From positions 1 to 64,000 of the forward strand of contig JAUSJX010000076.1 of assembly GCA_030647435.1 (NCBI GenBank): 64,000 bases of DNA. Direction: 5' to 3'. The stretch is from Candidatus Rokuibacteriota bacterium (GTDB lineage Bacteria > Methylomirabilota > Methylomirabilia > Rokubacteriales > CSP1-6). Each line of letters begins with the position of its first letter. Positions within the stretch are counted from its first letter, which is position 1. The notes under the pieces were generated by a model. It saw nothing but the letters and a program-made list of their open reading frames with translations, was not told the origin of the DNA and did not search any database. Below are positions 23,074-30,925 of this stretch, piece after piece. The position numbers and the translations under genes were made by a program.

Positions 23074-23313
23074 GAGAGTTTCCTCCGGGCATCTCTACAG
23101 CAAAGGACGTGCCGCTCTCCGGGCGAAAACGGTGTCCTTCGAAGTCAGGTAATTGCCGCGCAGTCGTGCTGGCCTTCTACGGCCCGTGTGGCCCCCGTCG
23201 TCATATTCGCAACGATTTTGGGAGAGTCGGGCCAAGCCCGGGCGGAGCGGCCCGCGAGGTGCTACATTCTCTCCCGGCCGCGGATTCCTCTCTAGAACCG
23301 GAAAGGACGGACC

Positions 23314-24960
23314 ATGGGAACGATCACGGGCTCGGAAGTACTGGCGCAGTCGCTCCGGTCGCAGGGCACCGACACCCTCTTCTACCTGATGGGCGGGCCC
23401 ATGCTCGAGACCGAGGCGGCCTGCATCGCGCTCGGCATCCGGGCGATCGACACGCGGCACGAACAGGCGGCGGCGCTCGCGGCGCACGCCTGGACACGGG
23501 TGACGCGGAGGCCCGGCGTCTGCATGGGCTGCTCGGGCCCGGGCGCGACTAATTTATTGACGGGCGTCGCCAACGCTTTCACCGACGCCGCGCCGCTCGT
23601 GGCGATCGGCGGGTCGAGCCCCCGGGTCTTTCTCGGAATGGAGGCTTTCCAGGAGATCGACCAGGTCGCGGTCTTCCGCCCTGTCACAAAATGGGCGGAG
23701 CGGATCTACGACGCCAGGCGCATCCCCGACGTGGTCGCGACGGCGTTCCGACAGGCGACGACGGGGCGCCCCGGCCCGGTCTATCTGGATCTGCCGGGCG
23801 ACGTGCTGGGCGAAAAGGTGGAGGAAGAGAGCATCGTCTATCCGTCCGCGTGGCGCCCGGCGCCGCGCACGTTGGGCGATCCTGGAGCGATCCGCGAGGC
23901 GATCGCGCTCCTCGCGAAGGCCGAGCGCCCGGTGATCATCGCCGGCAGCGGCGTCTGGTGGTCCGACGGGGCGGCCGCGCTCCAGGCTTTCGTCGAGACC
24001 GCGGGCATCCCCTTCTACACGACGCCGATCTCGCGCGGGCTGATCCCCGAAGACCACGCGCTGGCGTTTCTCAACGCGCGGAGCAAGGCCTTCACCGAGG
24101 CGGATGTGGTGCTCGCGGTGGGCACGCGCTTCAACTGGGTCATCCAGTTCGGGCGCCCGCCGCGCTTCGCCGCCGACCTCAAGGTCATCCACGTGGACGT
24201 GAATCCGAGCCAGCTCGGCCACAACCGCGCCGTGGACGTGCCGATCGCGGGCGACGCGCGTGCGGTGCTCGAGCAGCTCCGAGCGGAAGCCGAGGGCAAG
24301 ATCGACCCGCGCCGCTATGCGGCCTGGACGGGCAAGCTCCGGACGCTCGACGCCGAAAAGTCGGCGGAGATGGACAAGGCCATGTCCGCGGACACGGCGC
24401 CCATCCATCCGCTCCGCCTCTGCAAGGAGGTGCGCGACTTCCTCCGGCGCGACGCGATCCTCATCGTGGACGGCCAGGAGATCCTCAACTACGGCCGGCA
24501 GGCGATCCCGACCTTCGTGCCCGGCCACCGGCTCAACTCGGGTGCGTTCGGGTGCATGGGTGTCGGCCTGCCCTTCGCAGTCGGCGCGAAGGTGGCCAAG
24601 CCGGACGCCCAGGTGGTCGTCCTCCACGGCGACGGCTCGTATGGCATCAACGCGATGGAGATCGACACGGCGGTCCGCCACAAGATCCCCATCGTGGTCG
24701 TCATCAGCAACAACGGCGGGTGGACGGCCAACACGCCGTGGACGCGCCCGCTGCCCAAGCCGGGGCGGAATCTCGGCCACACCCGCTACGACAAGATCGC
24801 GCAGGACCTGGGCGCCCACGGCGAGTTCGTGGAGAAGCCGCACGAGATCCGGCCGGCGCTCGAGCGCGCGTGGGCCTCGGGCAAGCCGGCCGTCGTCAAC
24901 GTCGTCACCGACGACCAGGCGCGGGCGCAGACGGTGCGCTTCTCCGCGTACACGACGTAA
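23314..24960 (+). CDS. Thiamine diphosphate-dependent enzyme (acetolactate synthase / oxalyl-CoA decarboxylase-like)
   Basis: 548 residues with the three-domain ThDP fold. The Pyr domain has TDTLFYLMGGPMLETEAACI and the activating glutamate in IDTRHEQAAALAAHAW. The central domain includes PVIIAGSGVWWSDGAAALQA. The PP domain has the ThDP motif VVLHGDGSYGINAMEIDTAV...NN (GDG...NN). It decarboxylates or ligates 2-oxo acids. The next gene is a CaiB-type CoA transferase, the arrangement seen for oxalyl-CoA decarboxylase with formyl-CoA transferase, so a CoA-thioester substrate is an attractive but unproved inference. AAAGGACGGACC lies before the ATG. Confidence 0.82.
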   Translation: MGTITGSEVLAQSLRSQGTDTLFYLMGGPMLETEAACIALGIRAIDTRHEQAAALAAHAWTRVTRRPGVCMGCSGPGATNLLTGVANAFTDAAPLVAIGGSSPRVFLGMEAFQEIDQVAVFRPVTKWAERIYDARRIPDVVATAFRQATTGRPGPVYLDLPGDVLGEKVEEESIVYPSAWRPAPRTLGDPGAIREAIALLAKAERPVIIAGSGVWWSDGAAALQAFVETAGIPFYTTPISRGLIPEDHALAFLNARSKAFTEADVVLAVGTRFNWVIQFGRPPRFAADLKVIHVDVNPSQLGHNRAVDVPIAGDARAVLEQLRAEAEGKIDPRRYAAWTGKLRTLDAEKSAEMDKAMSADTAPIHPLRLCKEVRDFLRRDAILIVDGQEILNYGRQAIPTFVPGHRLNSGAFGCMGVGLPFAVGAKVAKPDAQVVVLHGDGSYGINAMEIDTAVRHKIPIVVVISNNGGWTANTPWTRPLPKPGRNLGHTRYDKIAQDLGAHGEFVEKPHEIRPALERAWASGKPAVVNVVTDDQARAQTVRFSAYTT

Positions 24961-24974
24961 GGAGATCCGGCGCG

Positions 24975-26171
24975 ATGGCGAAAGCCCTCGACGGGATCCG
25001 CGTTCTCGACCTGACCCAGTACGAGGCGGGACCGAGCTGCACCCAGATGCTCGCGTGGCTCGGGGCCGACGTCATCAAGATCGAGGCGCCGGCGGGCGAG
25101 CCGGGCCGCACCGCGCTCTCCGACAAGCGCGGTGAGGACGCGTGGTTCTTCCTCCTGCTGAACTCCTGCAAGAAGGGCGTGACGCTCAACCTCAAGGCGC
25201 CGCGCGGCTGCGCGATGTTCAAGGAGATGGTGAAGCGCGCGGACGTCGTCGTGGAAAACCTGGGCCCGGGCGCCATGGACCGGCTCGGCCTGGGCTACGA
25301 CGCCCTCCGCAAGCTCAACCCGCGCGTCATTGCAGCCTCGGTGAAGGGCTTCGGCAGCGGCGGGCCGTACTCGGAGTACAAGAGCTTCGAGTGGATCGCG
25401 CAAGCAATGGCGGGCGCCATGAGCATGACGGGCTCGCCCGATGGGCCCCCCACGAAGGCGATCGGCGGCCTGGCCGACACGGGCGCCGGCCTGCACACGG
25501 TGATCGGCATCCTGGCGGCGATCATCCAGCGGCAGGCGACAGGCGTGGGGCAGCAGATCGAAGTCGCCCAGCAGGATTCGGTGGTGAACCTCCTGCGCAT
25601 CCACCTGCGCGACAGCTACGCGACGGGCAAACCGGTGCCGCGGCAGGGCAATAGCTCGCTGAACGCGGCCCCCTCGAACCTCTACCGCTGCCACCCCTTC
25701 GGACCGAACGACTACGTCTTCATCCACGTCGCCACCGTGGAGATGTGGAAAACGCTGACCACGATCCTCGGCCGCCCCGAGCTGGGCGACGATCCGCGCT
25801 ACGCCGACCGGCGCGACCGCGTCCAGTTCATCGACGAGATCGACCCGATGATCGAGGCGTGGACGGAGAAGCGCACGAAGCACGAGGTGCTGGAGATCCT
25901 CGCTCCCCGGGGCGTCCCGTGCGGGGCCGTCCTCGACTCGACCGAGATCCTGGCGGACCCGCACCTGCGCCAGCGCGGCATGATCGTCGAGCTGGAGCAC
26001 CCGAGCCGCGGCGCCTACCCGATGCCCGCGAACCCGGTGCGCCTGTCCGACTCGCCCACCGACGTGACGCGCGCGCCGCTCCTCGGCGAGCACAACACGG
26101 AGATCTACGGCGAGCTGCTCGGCTACGGCAGCGCGGAGCTCGACGCCCTCCGCCGCGACGGCGTCATCTAA
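24975..26171 (+). CDS. CaiB/BaiF family CoA-transferase (class III)
   Basis: 398 residues: LDGIRVLDLTQYEAGPSCTQ, then WLGADVIKIEAPAGEPGR, the standard N-terminus. The catalytic aspartate lies in IEVAQQDSVVNLL (about residue 200), and the C-terminus has LLGEHNTEIYGELLGY. These enzymes move CoA between carboxylic acids. The gene begins 14 nt after the ThDP enzyme and is followed 11 nt later by an amidohydrolase, a three-gene operon. The carboxylate is unknown; oxalate/formate is one option because of the ThDP enzyme upstream. Confidence 0.87.
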   Translation: MAKALDGIRVLDLTQYEAGPSCTQMLAWLGADVIKIEAPAGEPGRTALSDKRGEDAWFFLLLNSCKKGVTLNLKAPRGCAMFKEMVKRADVVVENLGPGAMDRLGLGYDALRKLNPRVIAASVKGFGSGGPYSEYKSFEWIAQAMAGAMSMTGSPDGPPTKAIGGLADTGAGLHTVIGILAAIIQRQATGVGQQIEVAQQDSVVNLLRIHLRDSYATGKPVPRQGNSSLNAAPSNLYRCHPFGPNDYVFIHVATVEMWKTLTTILGRPELGDDPRYADRRDRVQFIDEIDPMIEAWTEKRTKHEVLEILAPRGVPCGAVLDSTEILADPHLRQRGMIVELEHPSRGAYPMPANPVRLSDSPTDVTRAPLLGEHNTEIYGELLGYGSAELDALRRDGVI

Positions 26172-26182
26172 GGAGGCTCTCC

Positions 26183-27301
26183 ATGGCACGCGCGTACAAC
26201 GTGATCGACGCCGATGGACACGTGCTCGAGCCGCTGGACATCTGGGACAAGTACATCGACCCGGCGTACCGCGGCTTAGCACCTCGGCTCATCGCGGACA
26301 CCGACGGCAAGGAGCGCCTGCTCATCGAGGGCCAGGTGCTGGGCAGCACGAAGGGCTTCGGCGTCGTCGGGGCCATCGGCTCCCGCGACGGCGTCGCCGG
26401 CGACGAATCCACCATGAAATACACGGACGGCCGCAAGGGCGGCTTCGACCCCCACGCGCGGATCCCGGACATGGATCTCGACGGCATCGACGCGGCTTTC
26501 CTGTATCCGAGCGTCGGCCTCTTCGCCGGCGCGATCCAGGACCCCGGGCTCGCCGCGGCCGTGTGCCGGGCGTACAACCGCTGGCTCGCCGATTACTGCC
26601 GCCCCTACCCCGACCGCCTCTTCGGCGTGGCCATGCTGCCCATGCAGTCGATTGACCTGGCCATCGCGGAGATGCGCAACGCGCGGAAGGAGCTCGGCAT
26701 GCGGGCCGCCTTCGTCCGCCCCAATCCGTACAACGGCCGCATGCTGCACCATCCGGACTACGAGCGCTTCTGGAACGCGGTCGAGGAGCTCGACATCGCG
26801 ATCGGCCTGCACGAGGGCGCCAGCGGCGGGATGCCGCAGGTGGGCGTCGACCGCTTCGAGACGCGCGGGGCCCGGCACATCATCTCGCACACGCTGGAGA
26901 TGATGCTGGCCGCGATGAGCGTGATCTGGGAGGGTGTCTGCGACCGTCACCCGAAGGTGCGCATCGCCTTTCTGGAATCAGGCGGCGGGTGGATCGCGCC
27001 CTGGCTCGACCGCATGGATCGCCACTTCGACGACAAGGGCTTCAACGACTCAGGATTGTCCATGCGCCCGACCGAGCTGTTCCGGCGCAACTGCTGGATC
27101 TCGTTCGAGCCGGTCGAGGGCAGTCTCTCCGTCCTCGCGGACTACATCGGCCCGCACAAGATCCTGTGGGCGACCGACTACCCGCATCCCGACGGCTTCT
27201 TCCCCGGCGCCCCGAAGCTGATCGCCGACCGGCCGGAGCTGTCTGCGGAGACGAAGCGCCAGATTCTCGCGGGCGGCGCGAAGGGGTTCTACAGGCTCTA
27301 G
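26183..27301 (+). CDS. ACMSD-type amidohydrolase / decarboxylase
   Basis: 372 residues of the amidohydrolase-2 family. VIDADGHVLEPLDIWDKYID gives the DxH N-terminal metal site, GLHEGASGG and IISHTLEMM later ligands, AFLESGGGWIAPWLDRMDRH a conserved helix and ILWATDYPHPDGFFPG the catalytic Asp region. Relatives decarboxylate or hydrolyse aromatic and aliphatic carboxylates. It is the last gene of the ThDP/CoA-transferase operon, and its TAG stop overlaps the stop of the convergent ThDP gene. An AAGGAGGCT site lies before the ATG. Confidence 0.83.
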   Translation: MARAYNVIDADGHVLEPLDIWDKYIDPAYRGLAPRLIADTDGKERLLIEGQVLGSTKGFGVVGAIGSRDGVAGDESTMKYTDGRKGGFDPHARIPDMDLDGIDAAFLYPSVGLFAGAIQDPGLAAAVCRAYNRWLADYCRPYPDRLFGVAMLPMQSIDLAIAEMRNARKELGMRAAFVRPNPYNGRMLHHPDYERFWNAVEELDIAIGLHEGASGGMPQVGVDRFETRGARHIISHTLEMMLAAMSVIWEGVCDRHPKVRIAFLESGGGWIAPWLDRMDRHFDDKGFNDSGLSMRPTELFRRNCWISFEPVEGSLSVLADYIGPHKILWATDYPHPDGFFPGAPKLIADRPELSAETKRQILAGGAKGFYRL

Positions 27302-29031
27302 AGCTGCCAGTCCTGATACCAGGTCGAGTCGGCGCCGATGCCCTCGCGCGCCACCGACACTTCGACCAAGTACGGCCGGTTCTCGCGGGTAACCCGGTCC
27401 AAGCCTCGCCGCAGCGCCGGCTCCAGCTCCTTTGGGCTCGTGACAGCCTCGCCGTCCACGCCCTGGGAGCGGGCCAGCCCGACGTAGTCGGTCGCGGGCG
27501 CGCTCAGATAGAGCCCCGGATACTTGCCTTCCAGGATCATCTTGCTGTCCGGCATGTCCTTCGCCCAGTTGTGCCGCACGATCTGGTAGCTCTCGTTGTT
27601 CGAGACGATGGTCAGCACGGCGGTGTTGTAGCGGGCCATCGTCCAGAAGCCGGCGGCGCTGTACGTGAGCGCGCCATCGCCTAGGTGAAGCACGACGGGC
27701 CGCTCGCGCCCGACGGCGAGCTTGGCGCCGATGGCGGCGCCCACGCCGAAGCCGAGTGAGCCGCCCCCGCTGCGTGTCCAGGCCATCGCGTCGTGCCCGA
27801 AGGACATGAGCGTCGTCCGTGCGGTCGAGCTCTCCTGGACCATGACGGTATTGCGCGGCAAAAGGTTTGCGAGCTGCGCTTCGAGCAGGCTCGGATGCAC
27901 CGTCGTGTCGTGCTCGTGCTCACGCACCAGGTCTTCCTCACGCTGGATCAGCCGCTTGGCGTAGGCGCGCACCTGCACCCGCTCGCGCTTCCAGGCCGCC
28001 GCCCGATCGGCGGGATAGAGGCGCGTCAGCGCCGCCGTGAGGCTCGACAACGTCTCTCGCAGCTCGCACTGGGCCGCGACGTCGAGCGGATAGTGGCGGC
28101 CCATCAGCACCGGGTTCGGCCCGATCTGCATCACGTTGGGTTCCGTGACGGGGCCGTGCACGCCCTGGCAGCCGACCAGGAAAATCAGGTCCGGCTCGAG
28201 CCCCGTGGTCTTTTTAAACTCCGCCGACACCGGGTACATGCCGCAGTAGAGCGGATGGCGCGAGGGGAAGTTGACGAAGATCTGCCGGCTGCTGAACACG
28301 GGGGTTTCGAGCGCCTCGGCCAGGCGCACGGCTTCGGCCCCAGCGCCCTCGCGCCAGACGTCGTCGCCGAACATCAGCACCGGGCAGCGCGCCGCGCCGA
28401 GCCGCCGGGCGATCGCCTCGATCGTCTGCGGACGCGCCGGCCCCGGCCGGTCGATCTGGTACTGCGCGGCTTCCCCGATCTGGGCTTCCAGCCCATCGCG
28501 ATTCAGGAGCTCCGCGCTGATGGAGAGGTACACCGGGCCCGTCGGCGGCGTCGTGGCTTCGCGCAGGGCGCGCGCGGTGGCGACCGTGATGGCCGCCGGG
28601 TTCGCGTGCACCTGGTACGCGCAGCGCGCCTCCTTGGTCAGTGGGCGCATCGACTCGGCCTGGCTCAAGCCAGGAAACGGCGCCAGCCCGCGATAGTCCT
28701 GGAGCTCGGACGCCCAGTCCCCGGCGATGACCAGCAACGACGAGCCGGCGACCTGCGCGTTGAAGAGCTGACCGGCCAGCTGGTACGATCCGCCCATCAC
28801 GTGGGCGATGATGACGCCGACCTTCCCGCTGAAGCGGTGGTAGCCGTCCGCCATCGCCGCCACCAGCCCCTCGTGCTTGCCGACCACCAGCCGCTGGGCG
28901 CCGTCTTCGGCGAGCGCGGCGAAGATGCCGGTCTCCGCGGAGCCGGGGTTCGTGAAGAGGTACTCGACCCCCGCGTCCTTCAGGGTCTGGAGCAGCAGCA
29001 TGCCGCCGGTGCCGGTGATCGTCTTCCGCAT
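27298..29031 (-). CDS. Thiamine pyrophosphate-requiring enzyme (second, benzoylformate-decarboxylase-like)
   Basis: 577 residues from the ATG at 29031. The Pyr domain has VEYLFTNPGSAETGIFAALA and the glutamate in VVGKHEGLVAAMADGYHRFS. The central domain has CPVLMFGDDVWREGAGAEAV. The PP domain has LHLGDGALTYSAAGFWTMAR...SNN, the ThDP-Mg motif. The ending STWYQDWQL is characteristic of this group of uncharacterised decarboxylase-like proteins. It differs clearly from the enzyme at 23314 and is transcribed toward it, so the cluster holds two ThDP enzymes. Reaction unknown. Confidence 0.82.
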   Translation of the reverse strand: MRKTITGTGGMLLLQTLKDAGVEYLFTNPGSAETGIFAALAEDGAQRLVVGKHEGLVAAMADGYHRFSGKVGVIIAHVMGGSYQLAGQLFNAQVAGSSLLVIAGDWASELQDYRGLAPFPGLSQAESMRPLTKEARCAYQVHANPAAITVATARALREATTPPTGPVYLSISAELLNRDGLEAQIGEAAQYQIDRPGPARPQTIEAIARRLGAARCPVLMFGDDVWREGAGAEAVRLAEALETPVFSSRQIFVNFPSRHPLYCGMYPVSAEFKKTTGLEPDLIFLVGCQGVHGPVTEPNVMQIGPNPVLMGRHYPLDVAAQCELRETLSSLTAALTRLYPADRAAAWKRERVQVRAYAKRLIQREEDLVREHEHDTTVHPSLLEAQLANLLPRNTVMVQESSTARTTLMSFGHDAMAWTRSGGGSLGFGVGAAIGAKLAVGRERPVVLHLGDGALTYSAAGFWTMARYNTAVLTIVSNNESYQIVRHNWAKDMPDSKMILEGKYPGLYLSAPATDYVGLARSQGVDGEAVTSPKELEPALRRGLDRVTRENRPYLVEVSVAREGIGADSTWYQDWQL

Positions 29032-29179
29032 GGTCGCCCTCACGCTCGAGTAGGGTTCACGGTCGCATGCCCCAAGGAGACGCCACCATAGTCGATCTTC
29101 GCGGGGGGCGCAAACCGGCCGGCGGCCTTGTAATCCGCAGAGCCGTGCCGATGAGGTATCCTCTGCGCCGGGGGGTGCC

Positions 29180-29545
29180 ATGGCAAAGATCTGGCGCGTG
29201 TACAGCGGGGCCGACGGACAGTCGCACATCGCCGAAGAGACGCTGCCGATGAAGCCCTTCCTCGACACCGAAGGCGCTCACGGGGAAACAACTCCGACGC
29301 AGCCCACGGCGGGCATCGCGTTCCGCCTCGCGCCGCCGGGGTACGTGCTCGACTGGCATTGCGCGCCGCGCCGGCAGTACTCGATCTCGCTGTCGGGGGC
29401 CGCCGAGATCGAGGTGGGCGACGGCACGGTAGCGCGGATCGGCCCTGGCGACGTCGTCCTGGCCGAAGACCTGACCGGCCAGGGGCACATCACCCGCGTG
29501 ATTGGCGCAGAGCCGCGCTTCTACGCTATCGTGCCCCTCGGATGA
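29180..29545 (+). CDS. Cupin domain protein
   Basis: 121 residues with a single cupin barrel: GIAFRLAPPGYVLDWHCAPR, then RQYSISLSGAAEIEVGDGTV and ARIGPGDVVLAEDLTGQGH. The first His and the final His could bind metal. Such proteins often serve as small dioxygenases or sensors; none can be assigned. It is divergent from the second ThDP enzyme, separated by ~150 bp. Confidence 0.75.
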   Translation: MAKIWRVYSGADGQSHIAEETLPMKPFLDTEGAHGETTPTQPTAGIAFRLAPPGYVLDWHCAPRRQYSISLSGAAEIEVGDGTVARIGPGDVVLAEDLTGQGHITRVIGAEPRFYAIVPLG

Positions 29546-29566
29546 CGATGCTAGAATGACGACCCC

Positions 29567-29608
29567 ATGACGGAATACGAGCTCGTCGTCCTCGGCAGAA
29601 GAACATGA
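29567..29608 (+). other. Short 5' fragment resembling an FAD-dependent oxidoreductase start
   Basis: MTEYELVVLGRRT is 13 codons. MTEYDLVVLGAGAAG is the typical opening of mercuric-reductase/dihydrolipoamide-dehydrogenase-like flavoproteins. Here the frame breaks after VLG and ends in an ATGA overlap with the next ORF. I infer a deletion remnant, though a leader peptide cannot be excluded. Confidence 0.3.
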
Positions 29609-29883
29609 TCACCGTTCCGGGCATTTCCGCGGGCAATGCGGACGTCGCCCGCAGCCTGCTTGCCACCACCGCCGACGCTGCCGTGTCCACCGGCGCGCGC
29701 GCGGCCGCCTCGGGCGCCAAGCGGACCGGCGACGTCGAAGCCTGGACCTTTCAGCGGGTCGAGGACGTCGAGTCGCTCCTCGCGCTGCTCGAAGATCTCC
29801 GGAAACACGGGACGCTCGGCCAAGACGCGATCCACGCGGTCGATCGCCTCATCGCGACACTGACGGCCGCGTGTAGAGCCTAG
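29605..29883 (+). CDS. Small hypothetical protein
   Basis: 92 residues: MITVPGISAGNADVARSLLA, an Ala-rich segment, then EAWTFQRVEDVESLLALLED and TLGQDAIHAVDRLIATLTAA. The predicted structure is helical. No named family is recognised. It starts at an ATG that overlaps the end of the 13-codon fragment before it, with no Shine-Dalgarno of its own. It precedes the Xre-RES toxin pair but is separated from it by that pair's own promoter. Confidence 0.45.
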   Translation: MITVPGISAGNADVARSLLATTADAAVSTGARAAASGAKRTGDVEAWTFQRVEDVESLLALLEDLRKHGTLGQDAIHAVDRLIATLTAACRA

Positions 29884-29925
29884 GGGAGCAGATCGGCTGC
29901 GGAGACGCGTGCCGAAGCGCCGCCC

Positions 29926-29962
29926 TTGACGCTCATGCCATATGGCAGTATCATCACTGCCA
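29926..29962 (+). promoter_or_regulatory. Promoter and operator of the Xre-RES operon
   Basis: TTGACG (29926-29931) and TATCAT (29949-29954) are exactly 17 bp apart. The -10 lies in the centre of a perfect inverted repeat TGGCAGT (29943-29949) / ACTGCCA (29956-29962). An AGGAGG site follows before the ATG at 29979. Binding of the antitoxin here would block RNA polymerase. Confidence 0.7.
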
Positions 29963-29978
29963 GATTGCAGGAGGCGTT

Positions 29979-30413
29979 ATGGTCACAGCCACGACGATCG
30001 CGGAGACGCTCGGGGGAAGGAGTGTCCTGAAGGAGCGGCTGGCCGACTACACCGCCGTCATCCATCGGGCGCGCTCCGGCCTTCCATTCGCCTCACTCGC
30101 CGCCGTCGGCACGCGGTACGACATTCCCCTGCTCACGCTGGCGCGGGTGGTCGGCCTGCCTGCCCGCACCTTGGCCCGGCGGAAGAAGGAGCGGCGCCTC
30201 CGAGCGGACGAGTCGGACCGGCTGCTGCGTCTGGCACGCGTGGCGGCCGTCGCCGAGGATGTGTTGGGAGCGCAAGACAAGGCCGGGCGATGGCTCCAGA
30301 AGCCGAACCGCGCGCTGGGCGGCATCGCCCCACTCGATCTGCTGGACACCGATCTCGGCGCCGAGGAAGTCGTGACCGTCCTGGGCCGGATCGAGCACGG
30401 CGTGTACAGCTGA
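29979..30413 (+). CDS. Xre/MbcA/ParS family antitoxin (DUF2384)
   Basis: 144 residues. An N-terminal region with a helix-turn-helix (FASLAAVGTRYDIPLLTLAR, then GLPARTLARRKKERRLRADE) precedes the C-terminal toxin-binding domain LRLARVAAVAEDVLGAQDKA...WLQKPNRALGGIAPLDLLDT, the hallmark of MbcA/ParS/Xre antitoxins. It binds the RES toxin and the operator upstream. Its stop overlaps the RES start (CTGA), so translation is coupled. Intact. Confidence 0.87.
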   Translation: MVTATTIAETLGGRSVLKERLADYTAVIHRARSGLPFASLAAVGTRYDIPLLTLARVVGLPARTLARRKKERRLRADESDRLLRLARVAAVAEDVLGAQDKAGRWLQKPNRALGGIAPLDLLDTDLGAEEVVTVLGRIEHGVYS

Positions 30414-30871
30414 TCCGGGTCTGGCGTCTCGCCCAGCCCCGCACCGCGGCCTTTGACGGCGAGGGAGCCAGAATGTACGGCGGCAGGTGGAACCATCGTG
30501 GAACTCCTGTCGTGTACACGTCCTCCACGCTTTCGCTTGCGGTCCTGGAGCTGCTGGTGCACCTGGACGACGACGACCTCGCGAAAGACTGCGTCGGCAT
30601 CCCGGCGGACATTCCGGACCCGGAGGAGATCACCCTCATCCGAACCTCGGGTCTCCCACGGGAGTGGCGAAACCTTCCGCGGCCGCAGGCTCTCGCCGAT
30701 CTGGGTAGCCGCTGGGCCGCGGCGCGTAAGACCGCAGTGCTGGCAGTGCCATCCGCGATCGTTCCCCACGAGTTGAACTATCTGCTGAACCCGCTGCATC
30801 CACACTTCAAACGCATCCGCATCGGCCAGCCGGAGCCGTTCTCCTTCGATCCGCGGCTCTGGAAGCCGTGA
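30410..30871 (+). CDS. RES family NAD+-degrading toxin
   Basis: 153 residues starting at a CTG (30410) that overlaps the antitoxin stop; no ATG, GTG or TTG is in frame nearby. RVWRLAQPRTAAFDGEGARM, then YGGRWNHRGTPVVYTSSTLS and LAVLELLVHLD carry the Arg, Tyr and Glu of the RES active site (R-x(n)-Y-x(n)-E). The C-terminus FDPRLWKP is typical. RES toxins lower cellular NAD+ by phosphorolysis or hydrolysis. It forms a module with the Xre-type antitoxin before it. Confidence 0.85.
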   Translation: MIRVWRLAQPRTAAFDGEGARMYGGRWNHRGTPVVYTSSTLSLAVLELLVHLDDDDLAKDCVGIPADIPDPEEITLIRTSGLPREWRNLPRPQALADLGSRWAAARKTAVLAVPSAIVPHELNYLLNPLHPHFKRIRIGQPEPFSFDPRLWKP

Positions 30872-30877
30872 TACCAT

Positions 30878-30917
30878 CCGGCTCGTTCCGCGAATGGCCG
30901 GCTCGTTCCGCGAATGG
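30878..30917 (+). repeat. Perfect tandem duplication of a 20-bp unit
   Basis: CCGGCTCGTTCCGCGAATGG occurs twice back to back (30878-30897, 30898-30917) between the RES stop and the start of the glutaredoxin-DinB selenoprotein. It reaches into that gene's ribosome-binding region (GGGAGGG at 30916-30922). Confidence 0.9.
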
Positions 30918-30925
30918 GAGGGCCC

